DNA from: Desulfobacteraceae bacterium | GTDB taxonomy: Bacteria; Desulfobacterota; Desulfobacteria; Desulfobacterales; ETH-SRB1 | DNA: 5,196 bases | NCBI GenBank assembly: GCA_013202725.1 | Contig: JABMRH010000197.1 | Span: 1-5,196, forward strand | Reading direction: 5' to 3' | In this document: positions 1-5,196 of the stretch, piece after piece | How the letters are laid out: every line of letters starts with the position of its first letter | Numbering within the stretch: the first letter of the stretch is position 1 | Translations under genes and position numbers: made by a program | Notes under the pieces: generated by a model | Databases searched by the model: none | Told to the model about the DNA's origin: nothing | What the model saw: only the letters and a program-made list of their open reading frames with translations

Positions 1-34
1 CTTTTGAATCATTAATTGCTTTTAAAACAGACAT
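1..34 (-). CDS. 5' end of an unidentified gene downstream of metK (partial)
   Basis: An ATG on the minus strand (34-32) opens a frame that runs off the left edge after 11 complete codons, reading MSVLKAINDSK. It has a strong Shine-Dalgarno AAGGAG nine bases upstream and lies in the same orientation as panC and metK, 92 bp after the metK stop, so it is probably the third gene of that operon. Eleven residues are too few to identify a family. S-adenosylhomocysteine hydrolase (ahcY) often sits next to metK and would fit the context, but nothing in the visible residues proves it, so no symbol is given. Confidence 0.6.
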   Translation of the reverse strand, partial: MSVLKAINDSK

Positions 35-43
35 TTTTTTATT

Positions 44-49
44 CTCCTT
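44..49 (-). promoter_or_regulatory. Ribosome binding site of the left-edge gene
   Basis: The minus strand reads AAGGAG here, nine bases before the ATG at 34-32. This is the main support for calling a real gene start at the window edge, because so little of the coding sequence is visible. It lies only four bases from the inverted heptamer array, so folding of that array could affect its access to ribosomes (inference). Confidence 0.7.
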
Positions 50-53
50 TTTG

Positions 54-123
54 GATTGATGATTGTTGATTGTTGATTGATGGAATCGCTTTGCTCTGTC
101 TTTTCAATCGCCAATCATAAATC
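54..123. repeat. Inverted pair of degenerate heptamer arrays in the metK/downstream gap
   Basis: The left arm (54-81) is four perfect-length 7-nt units: GATTGAT, two copies of GATTGTT, then GATTGAT. A 21-nt spacer (82-102) follows. The right arm (103-123) is three 7-nt units in the opposite sense: TTCAATC, GCCAATC and ATAAATC. The right arm can pair with the three left-arm units nearest the spacer at 16 of 21 positions by Watson-Crick pairing. The whole element is 70 nt, ten times seven, so the register is kept across the spacer. It fills most of the gap between the metK stop and the next Shine-Dalgarno. There is no U-tract, so it is not a classical terminator. It resembles the short tandem heptamer repeats known between genes of some bacteria; a role in mRNA stability or processing is only a guess. 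Confidence 0.7.
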
Positions 124-126
124 TTT

Positions 127-1296
127 TTACAGCCCAGCTTTTTCTCTCATAATATCTGCCATATTGGTTTTTTCCCATGTGAATTCCGGTTCATTTCTTC
201 CAAAGTGACCATAAGCCGAAGTCTTACGATAGATAGGCCGCAAAAGATCAAGATATTCAATTATCGCGGCAGGCCTTAGATCAAAAACCTCAAGAATTAT
301 CTCTTTAACCCTCTTTTTTGGTATAACTCCGGTTCCCATAAGAGCTACCATAACAGAGACAGGCTCTGCCACACCTATTGCGTAGGCTATCTGCACCTCA
401 CATTTTTTTGCTAAGCCGGCTGCAACGACATTTTTTGCAATGTGCCTGGCCATATATGAAGCGCTGCGATCAACCTTTGAAGGGTCCTTGCCGGAAAAGC
501 ATCCACCTCCGTGACTCCCCTGGCCGCCGTAAGTATCAACAATTATTTTGCGACCTGTAAGACCACAGTCTCCCATGGGTCCCCCGATAACAAACTTTCC
601 TGTAGTATTTATAAAATAACGGGTGTCACCATCGGTCATCTCTTTTGGTATAACCTTCTTTATGACCTCCTCTATAATAGCCTCTCTCAGATCTTCATAT
701 ATAACATCCGGTTTATGTTGAGCGGCGATTACCACATTATCAACACGTTTCGGCTCGCCGTTTTCATACTCTATCGTCACCTGGGACTTGCCGTCAGGCC
801 TCAGGAAATCAAGAGATCCGTTCTTTCGTACTTTTGCAAGACGTTTGCATAATTTGTGGGCATATATTACAGGCATAGGCATCAATTCAGGAGTCTCGTC
901 AGAGGCAAAGCCAAACATAAGCCCCTGATCACCTGCGCCTTGATCCTTGAACAGACCCTCACCGACGTTTACTCCCTGAGCAATGTCGGGCGATTGATGG
1001 TCGATGCTGGTAATTACCGAGCAGGTCTGCCAGTCAAAGCCCATCTGTGATGAATGGTATCCTATTTCACGTATTGTATCCCTGACAACCTGAGGAATAT
1101 CAACATAACATTCTGTTGTAATCTCTCCGGCAATAAAGGCCAGGCCGGTTGTAACAAGAGTTTCGCATGCAACTCTGCAGTTTTTATCTTTTTCAATAAT
1201 GGCGTCCAGGATGGAATCCGATATGGCGTCGGCAACCTTGTCCGGATGCCCTTCTGTGACGGATTCAGATGTAAAAAAGAATTGTTCTTTGCTCAT
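127..1296 (-). CDS. metK: S-adenosylmethionine synthetase (methionine adenosyltransferase)
   Basis: This cytoplasmic enzyme makes S-adenosylmethionine from methionine and ATP, releasing phosphate and pyrophosphate; it supplies the methyl donor for most methylations. The 389-residue product has the usual bacterial length and is complete. Visible hallmarks are the N-terminal TEGHPDKVAD segment with His17 and Asp19 (ATP and metal binding), the first family signature GAGDQG at 120-125, and the second signature GGGCFSGKD at 263-271, followed by DPSKVDRSA. Cys266 replaces the more common Ala, a change the family signature allows. The C-terminal YGHFGR segment (362-367) is also typical. The start is fixed by an AAGGAG Shine-Dalgarno six bases upstream. 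The gene follows panC after 32 bp without a terminator, so co-transcription is likely. I see no SAM riboswitch in front of it. Identification is secure. Confidence 0.98.
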   Translation of the reverse strand: MSKEQFFFTSESVTEGHPDKVADAISDSILDAIIEKDKNCRVACETLVTTGLAFIAGEITTECYVDIPQVVRDTIREIGYHSSQMGFDWQTCSVITSIDHQSPDIAQGVNVGEGLFKDQGAGDQGLMFGFASDETPELMPMPVIYAHKLCKRLAKVRKNGSLDFLRPDGKSQVTIEYENGEPKRVDNVVIAAQHKPDVIYEDLREAIIEEVIKKVIPKEMTDGDTRYFINTTGKFVIGGPMGDCGLTGRKIIVDTYGGQGSHGGGCFSGKDPSKVDRSASYMARHIAKNVVAAGLAKKCEVQIAYAIGVAEPVSVMVALMGTGVIPKKRVKEIILEVFDLRPAAIIEYLDLLRPIYRKTSAYGHFGRNEPEFTWEKTNMADIMREKAGL

Positions 1297-1302
1297 AAGT
1301 TT

Positions 1303-1308
1303 CTCCTT
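1303..1308 (-). promoter_or_regulatory. Ribosome binding site of metK
   Basis: The minus strand reads AAGGAG six bases before the metK ATG (1296-1294). It fixes the start codon and shows that metK has its own strong ribosome binding site, even though it probably lies on the panC transcript. The small gap also holds a short inverted repeat, GTAAC and GTTAC around a 6-nt loop (1314-1329), which is too weak to call a terminator. Confidence 0.8.
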
Positions 1309-1328
1309 TGTTTGTAACTGAACTGTTA

Positions 1329-2183
1329 CTATGGCTTAAGTATCATGTTGTCGATCAGGCGGGTTTTGCCTACATTTACCGCAAGAGCCATCAATGCCGG
1401 CCTGTCTATTGTTTCCATATCAGCAAGGGTTTCAGGATCGCAGATGGCAATATAATCTATCACTGTCTCCGGGTGTGATTTGATCAAAGTATATGCCGCA
1501 TCAATTATCCTTTTTGCATCCTTAATTCCGCTTTCGACAAGTTTTTTAGATTGCTTTAATGATTTATAAAGGGAGAGCGCATTAATTCTCTGCTCAGGAG
1601 TAAGATAAGTGTTTCTTGAGCTCATTGCAAGACCGTCAGGCTCCCTTACTGTCGGAAATCCGACAATTTTTATATCAAAATTCAGATCGCGCGCCATGCG
1701 GCGAATAATTACAAGCTGCTGGTAATCTTTCCGGCCGAATATGGCAATATGCGGTTTTACAATATTAAACAGTTTTGTAACAACTGTCGCAACCCCTTGA
1801 AAAAATATTGGCCTGGAGATTCCGCAAAGGTGTTTTGGGAGGTTTTCCAGCTCTACATATGTTTGAAAGCCATCCTGATACAGATCATTTTTGTCTGGAT
1901 AAAAAATTACATCTACGCCCTCTTTTTGCAATAGCTTAAGATCGTTGTCAAAATTTCTTGGGTATGATTCAAAATCTTCTTCAGGAGAAAACTGGGAGGG
2001 ATTTACAAAAATGCTGACAACTAAATTATCCCCGAGCTTGCGTCCCTCCTTTATCAGGGGCAGGTGTCCTTCATGCAGAAACCCCATGGTCGGCACAAAG
2101 GCAATAGTTTTGCCGACACTCCGCATACGCTCGGAATATTCCTGCATCTCTGTTGTCCTGATAATAACCTTGATATCATGCAT
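1329..2183 (-). CDS. panC: Pantothenate synthetase (pantoate--beta-alanine ligase)
   Basis: This cytoplasmic enzyme joins pantoate and beta-alanine using ATP, through a pantoyl-adenylate, to make pantothenate for coenzyme A. The 284-residue product matches the family length. Motifs in order are PTMGFLHEGH (31-40), with the HIGH-like nucleotide-binding pair His37 and His40, NPSQF (61-65), GRKDYQQL (150-157) carrying the Lys152-Asp153 pair, and DGLAMSSRN (183-191), the KMSKS-like loop. The ATG at 2183 fits: the IKVIIRT segment aligns with normal PanC N-termini, and an AGGA lies about ten bases upstream. One oddity is RPIFFQGV (124-131), where many family members read RPGHFxGV, so the usual His is Phe127. 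The gene heads a probable panC-metK operon behind a TTGACA-type promoter. Identification is secure; the effect of the substitution is unknown. Confidence 0.97.
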   Translation of the reverse strand: MHDIKVIIRTTEMQEYSERMRSVGKTIAFVPTMGFLHEGHLPLIKEGRKLGDNLVVSIFVNPSQFSPEEDFESYPRNFDNDLKLLQKEGVDVIFYPDKNDLYQDGFQTYVELENLPKHLCGISRPIFFQGVATVVTKLFNIVKPHIAIFGRKDYQQLVIIRRMARDLNFDIKIVGFPTVREPDGLAMSSRNTYLTPEQRINALSLYKSLKQSKKLVESGIKDAKRIIDAAYTLIKSHPETVIDYIAICDPETLADMETIDRPALMALAVNVGKTRLIDNMILKP

Positions 2184-2218
2184 CTTAAATTCATCCTGCA
2201 GTAATGCTCAAAAAAATA

Positions 2219-2247
2219 ATACTATAAACGGTTGGAATAAATGTCAA
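2219..2247 (-). promoter_or_regulatory. Probable sigma-70-type promoter of the panC-metK operon
   Basis: Read on the minus strand, a perfect -35 hexamer TTGACA (2247-2242) is followed after 17 nt by TAGTAT (2224-2219), or after 15 nt by the closer -10 match TATAGT (2226-2221). Transcription would begin near 2212, leaving a leader of about 30 nt before the panC ATG, too short for a known SAM or other large riboswitch. Assignment rests on consensus match and position only. Confidence 0.6.
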
Positions 2248-2272
2248 CTCAAGTTTGATGGGGTTGTAAAAA

Positions 2273-2278
2273 TATGAT
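2273..2278 (+). promoter_or_regulatory. Possible -10 element for the lnt-prfB transcript
   Basis: TATGAT matches the -10 consensus at five of six positions and lies about 50 bases before the apparent lnt start, in the divergent intergenic gap. No good -35 hexamer sits at 16-18 nt, and there is no extended TG motif, so this is a weak candidate. A promoter for lnt is nonetheless expected in this gap because the gene upstream points the other way. Confidence 0.25.
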
Positions 2279-2328
2279 AGAGTATTAAAAAATCAGGCCT
2301 CATATGCAACCATGAAAGATGTTGAAAA

Positions 2329-3888
2329 TTGCAAACTCAAAAAATTAACAGACTAAAATTATGTTTGGCGATATTGAGCGGATTGCTCCTTACCGGCTCT
2401 TTCCCCAAAATCGGTATTAGCCTGTTTGCCTGGTTCGCCCTTGTTCCGCTCCTGGTTGCCTTAAGAAATCTTTCTCCCAAAAGAGGTTTTATCCTTGGTT
2501 TTATTGCAGGGCTTGTTCATTATCTAACATTGTTATACTGGCTTGTATATACAATGCATACATACGGTCATCTTACCATGGCGCTATGCGTGTTTATACT
2601 CATTCTTGCTTCCGCCTTTCTTGCCCTTTACCCTGCGGCATTTTCAGCAACCCTGTTAAACTTATGCGCAAAGCCCGCTATTTGCATATTTGCGGTTCCT
2701 GTTTTATGGGTTGCGTTTGAATATATGCGCAGCCTTTTTTTTCTTGGTTTTCCATGGGAACTTATCGGTTATTCTCAATATAATAATTTACTCCTTATAC
2801 AGATTTCAGATATATTTGGCGTTTACGGCGTATCATTTTTAATTGCCTTATCAAATACAACAATTTATTTAACCCTTCTTTATTTAATCAAAAAAGACTG
2901 GAAAAGGGAAACTGTAACAAAAAGGGTTGCTGCTGGATCGATATCTGTTTTTGCGCTGATTATTGTCCTTGTATTGTCTTATGGAAAATGGCGAATAGAT
3001 TCAATTGACAGACTTGTCTGCTCTTCTCCATCAATTAAAGCAGCAGTTGTTCAGGGGAATATTGATCAGGCAGTAAAATGGGATCCTGAATTTCAACGCT
3101 TAACTATAAAAAAATATATTGACCTTTCTCTTTTAGCAAAAAAAGATAATCCCGACCTTGTTGTTTGGCCGGAAACCGCCACCCCTTTTTATTTTCTTTA
3201 TAATATCGGGCTGTCAAATATGGTTCAAAATGGAATTAAGGATACAGGCTTGGACTTCTTGATAGGTAGCCCTTCCTTTGTTCGTAAAAAAGGGGTTGTT
3301 GAACATTACAATACAGCTTACCTGATCAGTTCAGATGGAAAGGTATACGGCAAATATGACAAGGTGCATCTTGTTCCATTTGGAGAATACATCCCTTTTA
3401 ATAAATGGTTGCCATTTATTGGCAAAATGGTGGAAGGAGTTGGTGATTTCAAGCCGGGTATTAAAGGCAAAACCATTAAGTGGGGTGACTATAGTTTAGG
3501 TTTGCAGATCTGTTATGAGATTATTTTTCCGGACCTTTCCAGAGCTATGGCAAAAAACAATGCATCATTACTCGTAAATATTACCAATGATGCGTGGTTT
3601 GGCACAACCAGCGCTCCTTATCAGCATTTTTCCATGGCAATATTTAGAGCTGTAGAAAACAGGCGAGCCCTTGTCAGGTCGGCCAATACAGGAATAAGCG
3701 GCTTTATCGATCCTGTTGGCAGGATCATTGAAAAAACAGATCTTTTTAAAGAAGCGGTAGCTACACGTCCTGTGCCTTTAATACAGATGAGATCCTTTTA
3801 TACCTGTTTCGGAGATCTGTTTGCCATAGGCTGTATGGTTGTAACAGCTATTTGCTTTGTGTTAAAATATGTTTATAATAGATCATAA
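2329..3888 (+). CDS. lnt: Apolipoprotein N-acyltransferase
   Basis: This inner-membrane enzyme transfers an acyl chain from a phospholipid to the N-terminal cysteine of diacylated lipoproteins, the last step of lipoprotein maturation in Gram-negative bacteria. The 519-residue product has the family length (about 510). Several hydrophobic segments fill residues 10-220; a periplasmic nitrilase-type (CN_hydrolase) domain follows at about 235-480, and a last membrane segment lies at about 493-513. The Glu-Lys-Cys triad is visible as Glu282 in WPETA, Lys345 in GKYDKVHLVPFGEY and Cys395 in LQICYE; Glu353 and Glu397 fit the supporting glutamates. NDAWFG (420-425) and SANTGISGFIDPVG (451-464) are also typical. 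The start is probably TTG at 2329: an in-frame TGA at 2323-2325 prevents any earlier start and no ATG lies near. The Shine-Dalgarno is weak. prfB follows after 64 bp. Function is secure; the exact start is less so. Confidence 0.96.
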   Translation: MQTQKINRLKLCLAILSGLLLTGSFPKIGISLFAWFALVPLLVALRNLSPKRGFILGFIAGLVHYLTLLYWLVYTMHTYGHLTMALCVFILILASAFLALYPAAFSATLLNLCAKPAICIFAVPVLWVAFEYMRSLFFLGFPWELIGYSQYNNLLLIQISDIFGVYGVSFLIALSNTTIYLTLLYLIKKDWKRETVTKRVAAGSISVFALIIVLVLSYGKWRIDSIDRLVCSSPSIKAAVVQGNIDQAVKWDPEFQRLTIKKYIDLSLLAKKDNPDLVVWPETATPFYFLYNIGLSNMVQNGIKDTGLDFLIGSPSFVRKKGVVEHYNTAYLISSDGKVYGKYDKVHLVPFGEYIPFNKWLPFIGKMVEGVGDFKPGIKGKTIKWGDYSLGLQICYEIIFPDLSRAMAKNNASLLVNITNDAWFGTTSAPYQHFSMAIFRAVENRRALVRSANTGISGFIDPVGRIIEKTDLFKEAVATRPVPLIQMRSFYTCFGDLFAIGCMVVTAICFVLKYVYNRS

Positions 3889-3930
3889 GGGTTCACGGTT
3901 AGAAAGTGACTAACCCTGAACCTTGAACCC
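3889..3930. repeat. Intercistronic inverted heptamer repeat (hairpin) between lnt and prfB
   Basis: The element begins directly after the lnt TAA. Its left arm GGTTCACGGTTAG (3890-3902) pairs with CTAACCCTGAACC (3910-3922) over 12 of 13 positions, with one C-C mismatch and a 7-nt loop AAAGTGA. The outer GGGTTCA (3889-3895) could instead pair with TGAACCC (3924-3930), giving an alternative fold. The whole element divides into six 7-nt blocks: two left units, a 7-nt loop and three right units. No U-tract follows, so a Rho-independent terminator is unlikely. It lies 10 nt upstream of the prfB Shine-Dalgarno. A repetitive intergenic element of the REP or heptamer-repeat kind is the best description; a role in transcript stability is speculative. 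Confidence 0.75.
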
Positions 3931-3940
3931 TAATCGTTAT

Positions 3941-3946
3941 GGAGGA
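3941..3946 (+). promoter_or_regulatory. Ribosome binding site of prfB
   Basis: GGAGGA lies six bases before the ATG at 3953. It decides the true prfB start, which gives only a 23-codon reading frame before the TGA and is easily missed if the frameshift is not recognised. Confidence 0.85.
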
Positions 3947-3952
3947 AATAAT

Positions 3953-5042
3953 ATGTCGATAGAACTTGAGCAAACAATAAAGGAACTTTTCGTGAAATTA
4001 GAACAATTGCGAGGTTATCTTTGACATTGCCGGCAAAGAAAAAAGGCTAAAGGAAATTGAGCTCCTGGTTGCAAAAAAAGATTTTTGGGACAATCCAGAA
4101 GAGATCAGGCTTGTTTTAAAAGAACGAACAGCTATTACCAATAAAATCGAAAAATGGAAAAGGCTCTACAATGACCTGGAAGAGAGTAAAATCCTGTTTG
4201 ATCTTGCCAGGGAGGAATCAGATGCCGATACAATTGAAGAAGCAATCCAGCAGGTTCATGACATTGGGGAAAGAATAAAAAAATTTTCGATTGACCTGAC
4301 CTTGAGCGCCGCAGACGACCGGAACAACGCCATTGTTTCCATTAATGCCGGAGCCGGCGGAACTGATGCCCAGGACTGGGTTGAGATGCTCTTTAGAATG
4401 TATACGAGATGGGTTGAACGGAAAGGCTTTAAAATCAGTATAATCGATTATCAACCCGGTGATGAAGCAGGCATTAAAAGTGTTACCTTCACAGCAAACG
4501 GAGAATATGCGTACGGCTACTTAAAAACAGAAAACGGGGTGCACCGCCTCGTGAGAATTTCACCGTTTAATGCGAGCGGAAAACGGCACACCTCCTTTGC
4601 TTCTGTATTTGTCTATCCGGAGCTTGACAAAGAAATCAAAATCGATATTGACGATAAGGATCTGCGTATAGATGTTTTCAGGGCAAGCGGCGCCGGAGGA
4701 CAACATGTCAATAAAACAAGCAGCGCCGTCCGTATTACACACCTTCCAAGCGGGATTGTTGCCCAATGCCAGCAGGAAAAATCCCAGTACAGGAATAAAG
4801 AGATGGCCATGAAGGTGTTAAAAGCCAGGCTTTATCAGCTTGAAAAGCTGAAACAGGACGAAAAAATGCAGAAACTGCATGAAAGCAAAGATGAAATAGC
4901 CTGGGGAAGCCAGATCAGATCATATGTTCTGCAACCATATCAGATGGTTAAGGATCACCGGATAAATCTTGAGGTGGGCAACGTAAACAATGTGTTAGAC
5001 GGAGCGATTGATCCTTTTATAGAGGGAGTGCTTCTTTCATAA
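3953..5042 (+). CDS. prfB: Peptide chain release factor 2, made by programmed +1 frameshift
   Basis: RF2 recognises UAA and UGA stop codons in the ribosomal A site and triggers peptide release. Translation starts at ATG 3953 and meets TGA after 23 codons (4022-4024). Skipping T4022 and continuing at GAC 4023 gives a 362-residue protein, close to the 365 of E. coli. An N-terminal helical domain covers about residues 1-110. GAGGTDAQDW (133-142) opens the central region. The stop-codon-reading SPF tripeptide is at 203-205, and the catalytic GGQ at 248-250 lies in SGAGGQHVNKT. The residue matching E. coli position 246 is Ala244, as in most bacteria, not the Thr of strain K-12. The TGA is regulatory: low RF2 slows termination and favours the shift, so RF2 controls its own level. 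The gene follows lnt after 64 bp and precedes an HD-like gene by 14 bp. It is not a pseudogene. Confidence 0.97.
4011..4025 (+). promoter_or_regulatory. prfB programmed +1 frameshift signal
   Basis: The sequence CGAGGTTATCTTTGAC (4010-4025) holds the conserved slip site CTT (4019-4021), the in-frame stop TGA (4022-4024) and the following C. The frame-0 peptide ends RGYL, as in E. coli, and continues with Asp after the shift. GAGGT (4011-4015) is the internal Shine-Dalgarno-like stimulator that pairs with 16S rRNA. It ends three bases before CTT; by my alignment its best pairing register lies one base further upstream than in the E. coli AGGGGGT signal. The autoregulatory role is established for the family; activity here is inferred from the match. 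Confidence 0.93.
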
Positions 5043-5056
5043 AATATTAAGGATTC

Positions 5057-5196
5057 ATGAATTGTCTTGATATCATAGGTGAATATTACGAATGCGGTTC
5101 CAGGCTGTATGAAATTCTTATACAGCACGGTGAAAATGTTGCAAAAAAGGCTCTTAATGCAACTAAAAATGTATCGCATCTAAATCCTGATCTTGA
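5057..5196 (+). CDS. Probable HD-domain phosphohydrolase, N-terminal part (partial)
   Basis: The ATG at 5057 opens a frame without stops to the right edge (46 complete codons). The product begins MNCLDIIGEYY and continues with LYEILIQHGENVAKKAL (18-34). The pattern of a short helix, a YY pair, then LYxILxxHxxxVAxKAL resembles the N-terminus of small HD-domain hydrolases, in which this histidine (His25) precedes an HDIG motif that would lie beyond the window. The catalytic HD pair is not visible, so the assignment rests on N-terminal resemblance only. The start is constrained by an in-frame TAA at 5048-5050 and by AAGGA at 5049-5053, only three bases before the ATG, a short spacing. Lying 14 bp after prfB, it is probably translated from the same transcript. 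Confidence 0.55.
   Translation, partial: MNCLDIIGEYYECGSRLYEILIQHGENVAKKALNATKNVSHLNPDL

Noticed and set aside
54..123. CRISPR-like repeats
   Set aside because: Units are 7 nt and contiguous, without the roughly 30-nt repeats and unique spacers of CRISPR arrays, and no cas gene is present.
35..126. SAM or SAH riboswitch in front of the gene downstream of metK
   Set aside because: The gap is almost wholly explained by heptamer units, and I could not match the conserved cores of known SAM or SAH aptamers. A covariance-model search would settle this.
511..852. Plus-strand open frames over metK, including 378-560, 856-1050 and 1054-1317
   Set aside because: These lie antisense within a clearly conserved metK, show no recognisable family and have composition expected of shadow frames. 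The same applies to 1749-1934 and 1945-2277 over panC and to the minus-strand frames over prfB.
1314..1329. Small inverted repeat GTAAC/GTTAC in the panC-metK gap as a regulatory site
   Set aside because: It has only a 5-bp stem with a 6-nt loop and no U-tract, within reach of chance; no second copy was seen in the window.
3889..3933. Rho-independent terminator between lnt and prfB
   Set aside because: The stem is strong enough, but no run of T follows; the next bases are TAATCG and then the prfB ribosome binding site. A palindromic repeat is a better description.
4022..4024. In-frame TGA suggesting that prfB is a pseudogene or contains selenocysteine
   Set aside because: The context CTT-TGA-C with an upstream GAGGT and intact +1 frame is the classical RF2 autoregulatory frameshift, and the joined product has the normal RF2 length and motifs. 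A selenocysteine reading would continue in frame 0, which does not encode RF2.
4302..5042. A 246-residue RF2-like protein starting at TTG 4302
   Set aside because: This is only the C-terminal part of prfB. The frame is open back to 4023 and joins the 23-codon leader by frameshift; no ribosome binding site supports an internal start.

Overview
The window reads as ordinary chromosomal housekeeping DNA from a Gram-negative bacterium. It is moderately AT-rich by eye. An Lnt-type apolipoprotein N-acyltransferase implies an outer membrane with triacylated lipoproteins. The style of the MetK, PanC, Lnt and RF2 proteins, together with the heptamer-rich gaps between genes, suggests a Desulfobacterota (delta-proteobacterial) organism. 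That placement is inference from general resemblance, not a database result.

The genes form two divergent groups that separate at a roughly 145-bp gap (2184-2328). Leftward, on the minus strand, runs panC (pantothenate synthetase), then metK (S-adenosylmethionine synthetase), then the first 11 codons of a further gene cut by the left edge. A TTGACA-type promoter lies in front of panC. panC and metK are 32 bp apart, metK and the next gene 92 bp, and I see no terminator between them, so they probably share a transcript. Rightward, on the plus strand, runs lnt (2329-3888, apparent TTG start), then prfB (3953-5042), then the start of a gene resembling HD-domain phosphohydrolases, cut by the right edge. 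prfB encodes release factor 2 and must be read with the classical programmed +1 frameshift at an in-frame TGA (4022-4024). A reading that ignores the frameshift gives only a 24-codon fragment and a truncated 246-residue protein.

The genes do not form one pathway. panC serves coenzyme A synthesis, metK makes the methyl donor SAM, lnt finishes lipoprotein maturation and prfB terminates translation at UGA and UAA. The most unusual structure lies between the genes. The metK/downstream gap and the lnt/prfB gap each hold a degenerate 7-nt-period repeat array arranged as an inverted pair. In both, the spacer is also a multiple of 7 nt, so one 7-nt register runs through the whole element (70 nt and 42 nt). 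The heptamers differ, but the architecture and the placement right after a stop codon are the same. I found no mobile element, RNA gene, CRISPR array or obviously novel multi-gene system. No gene-free stretch exceeds 300 bases.
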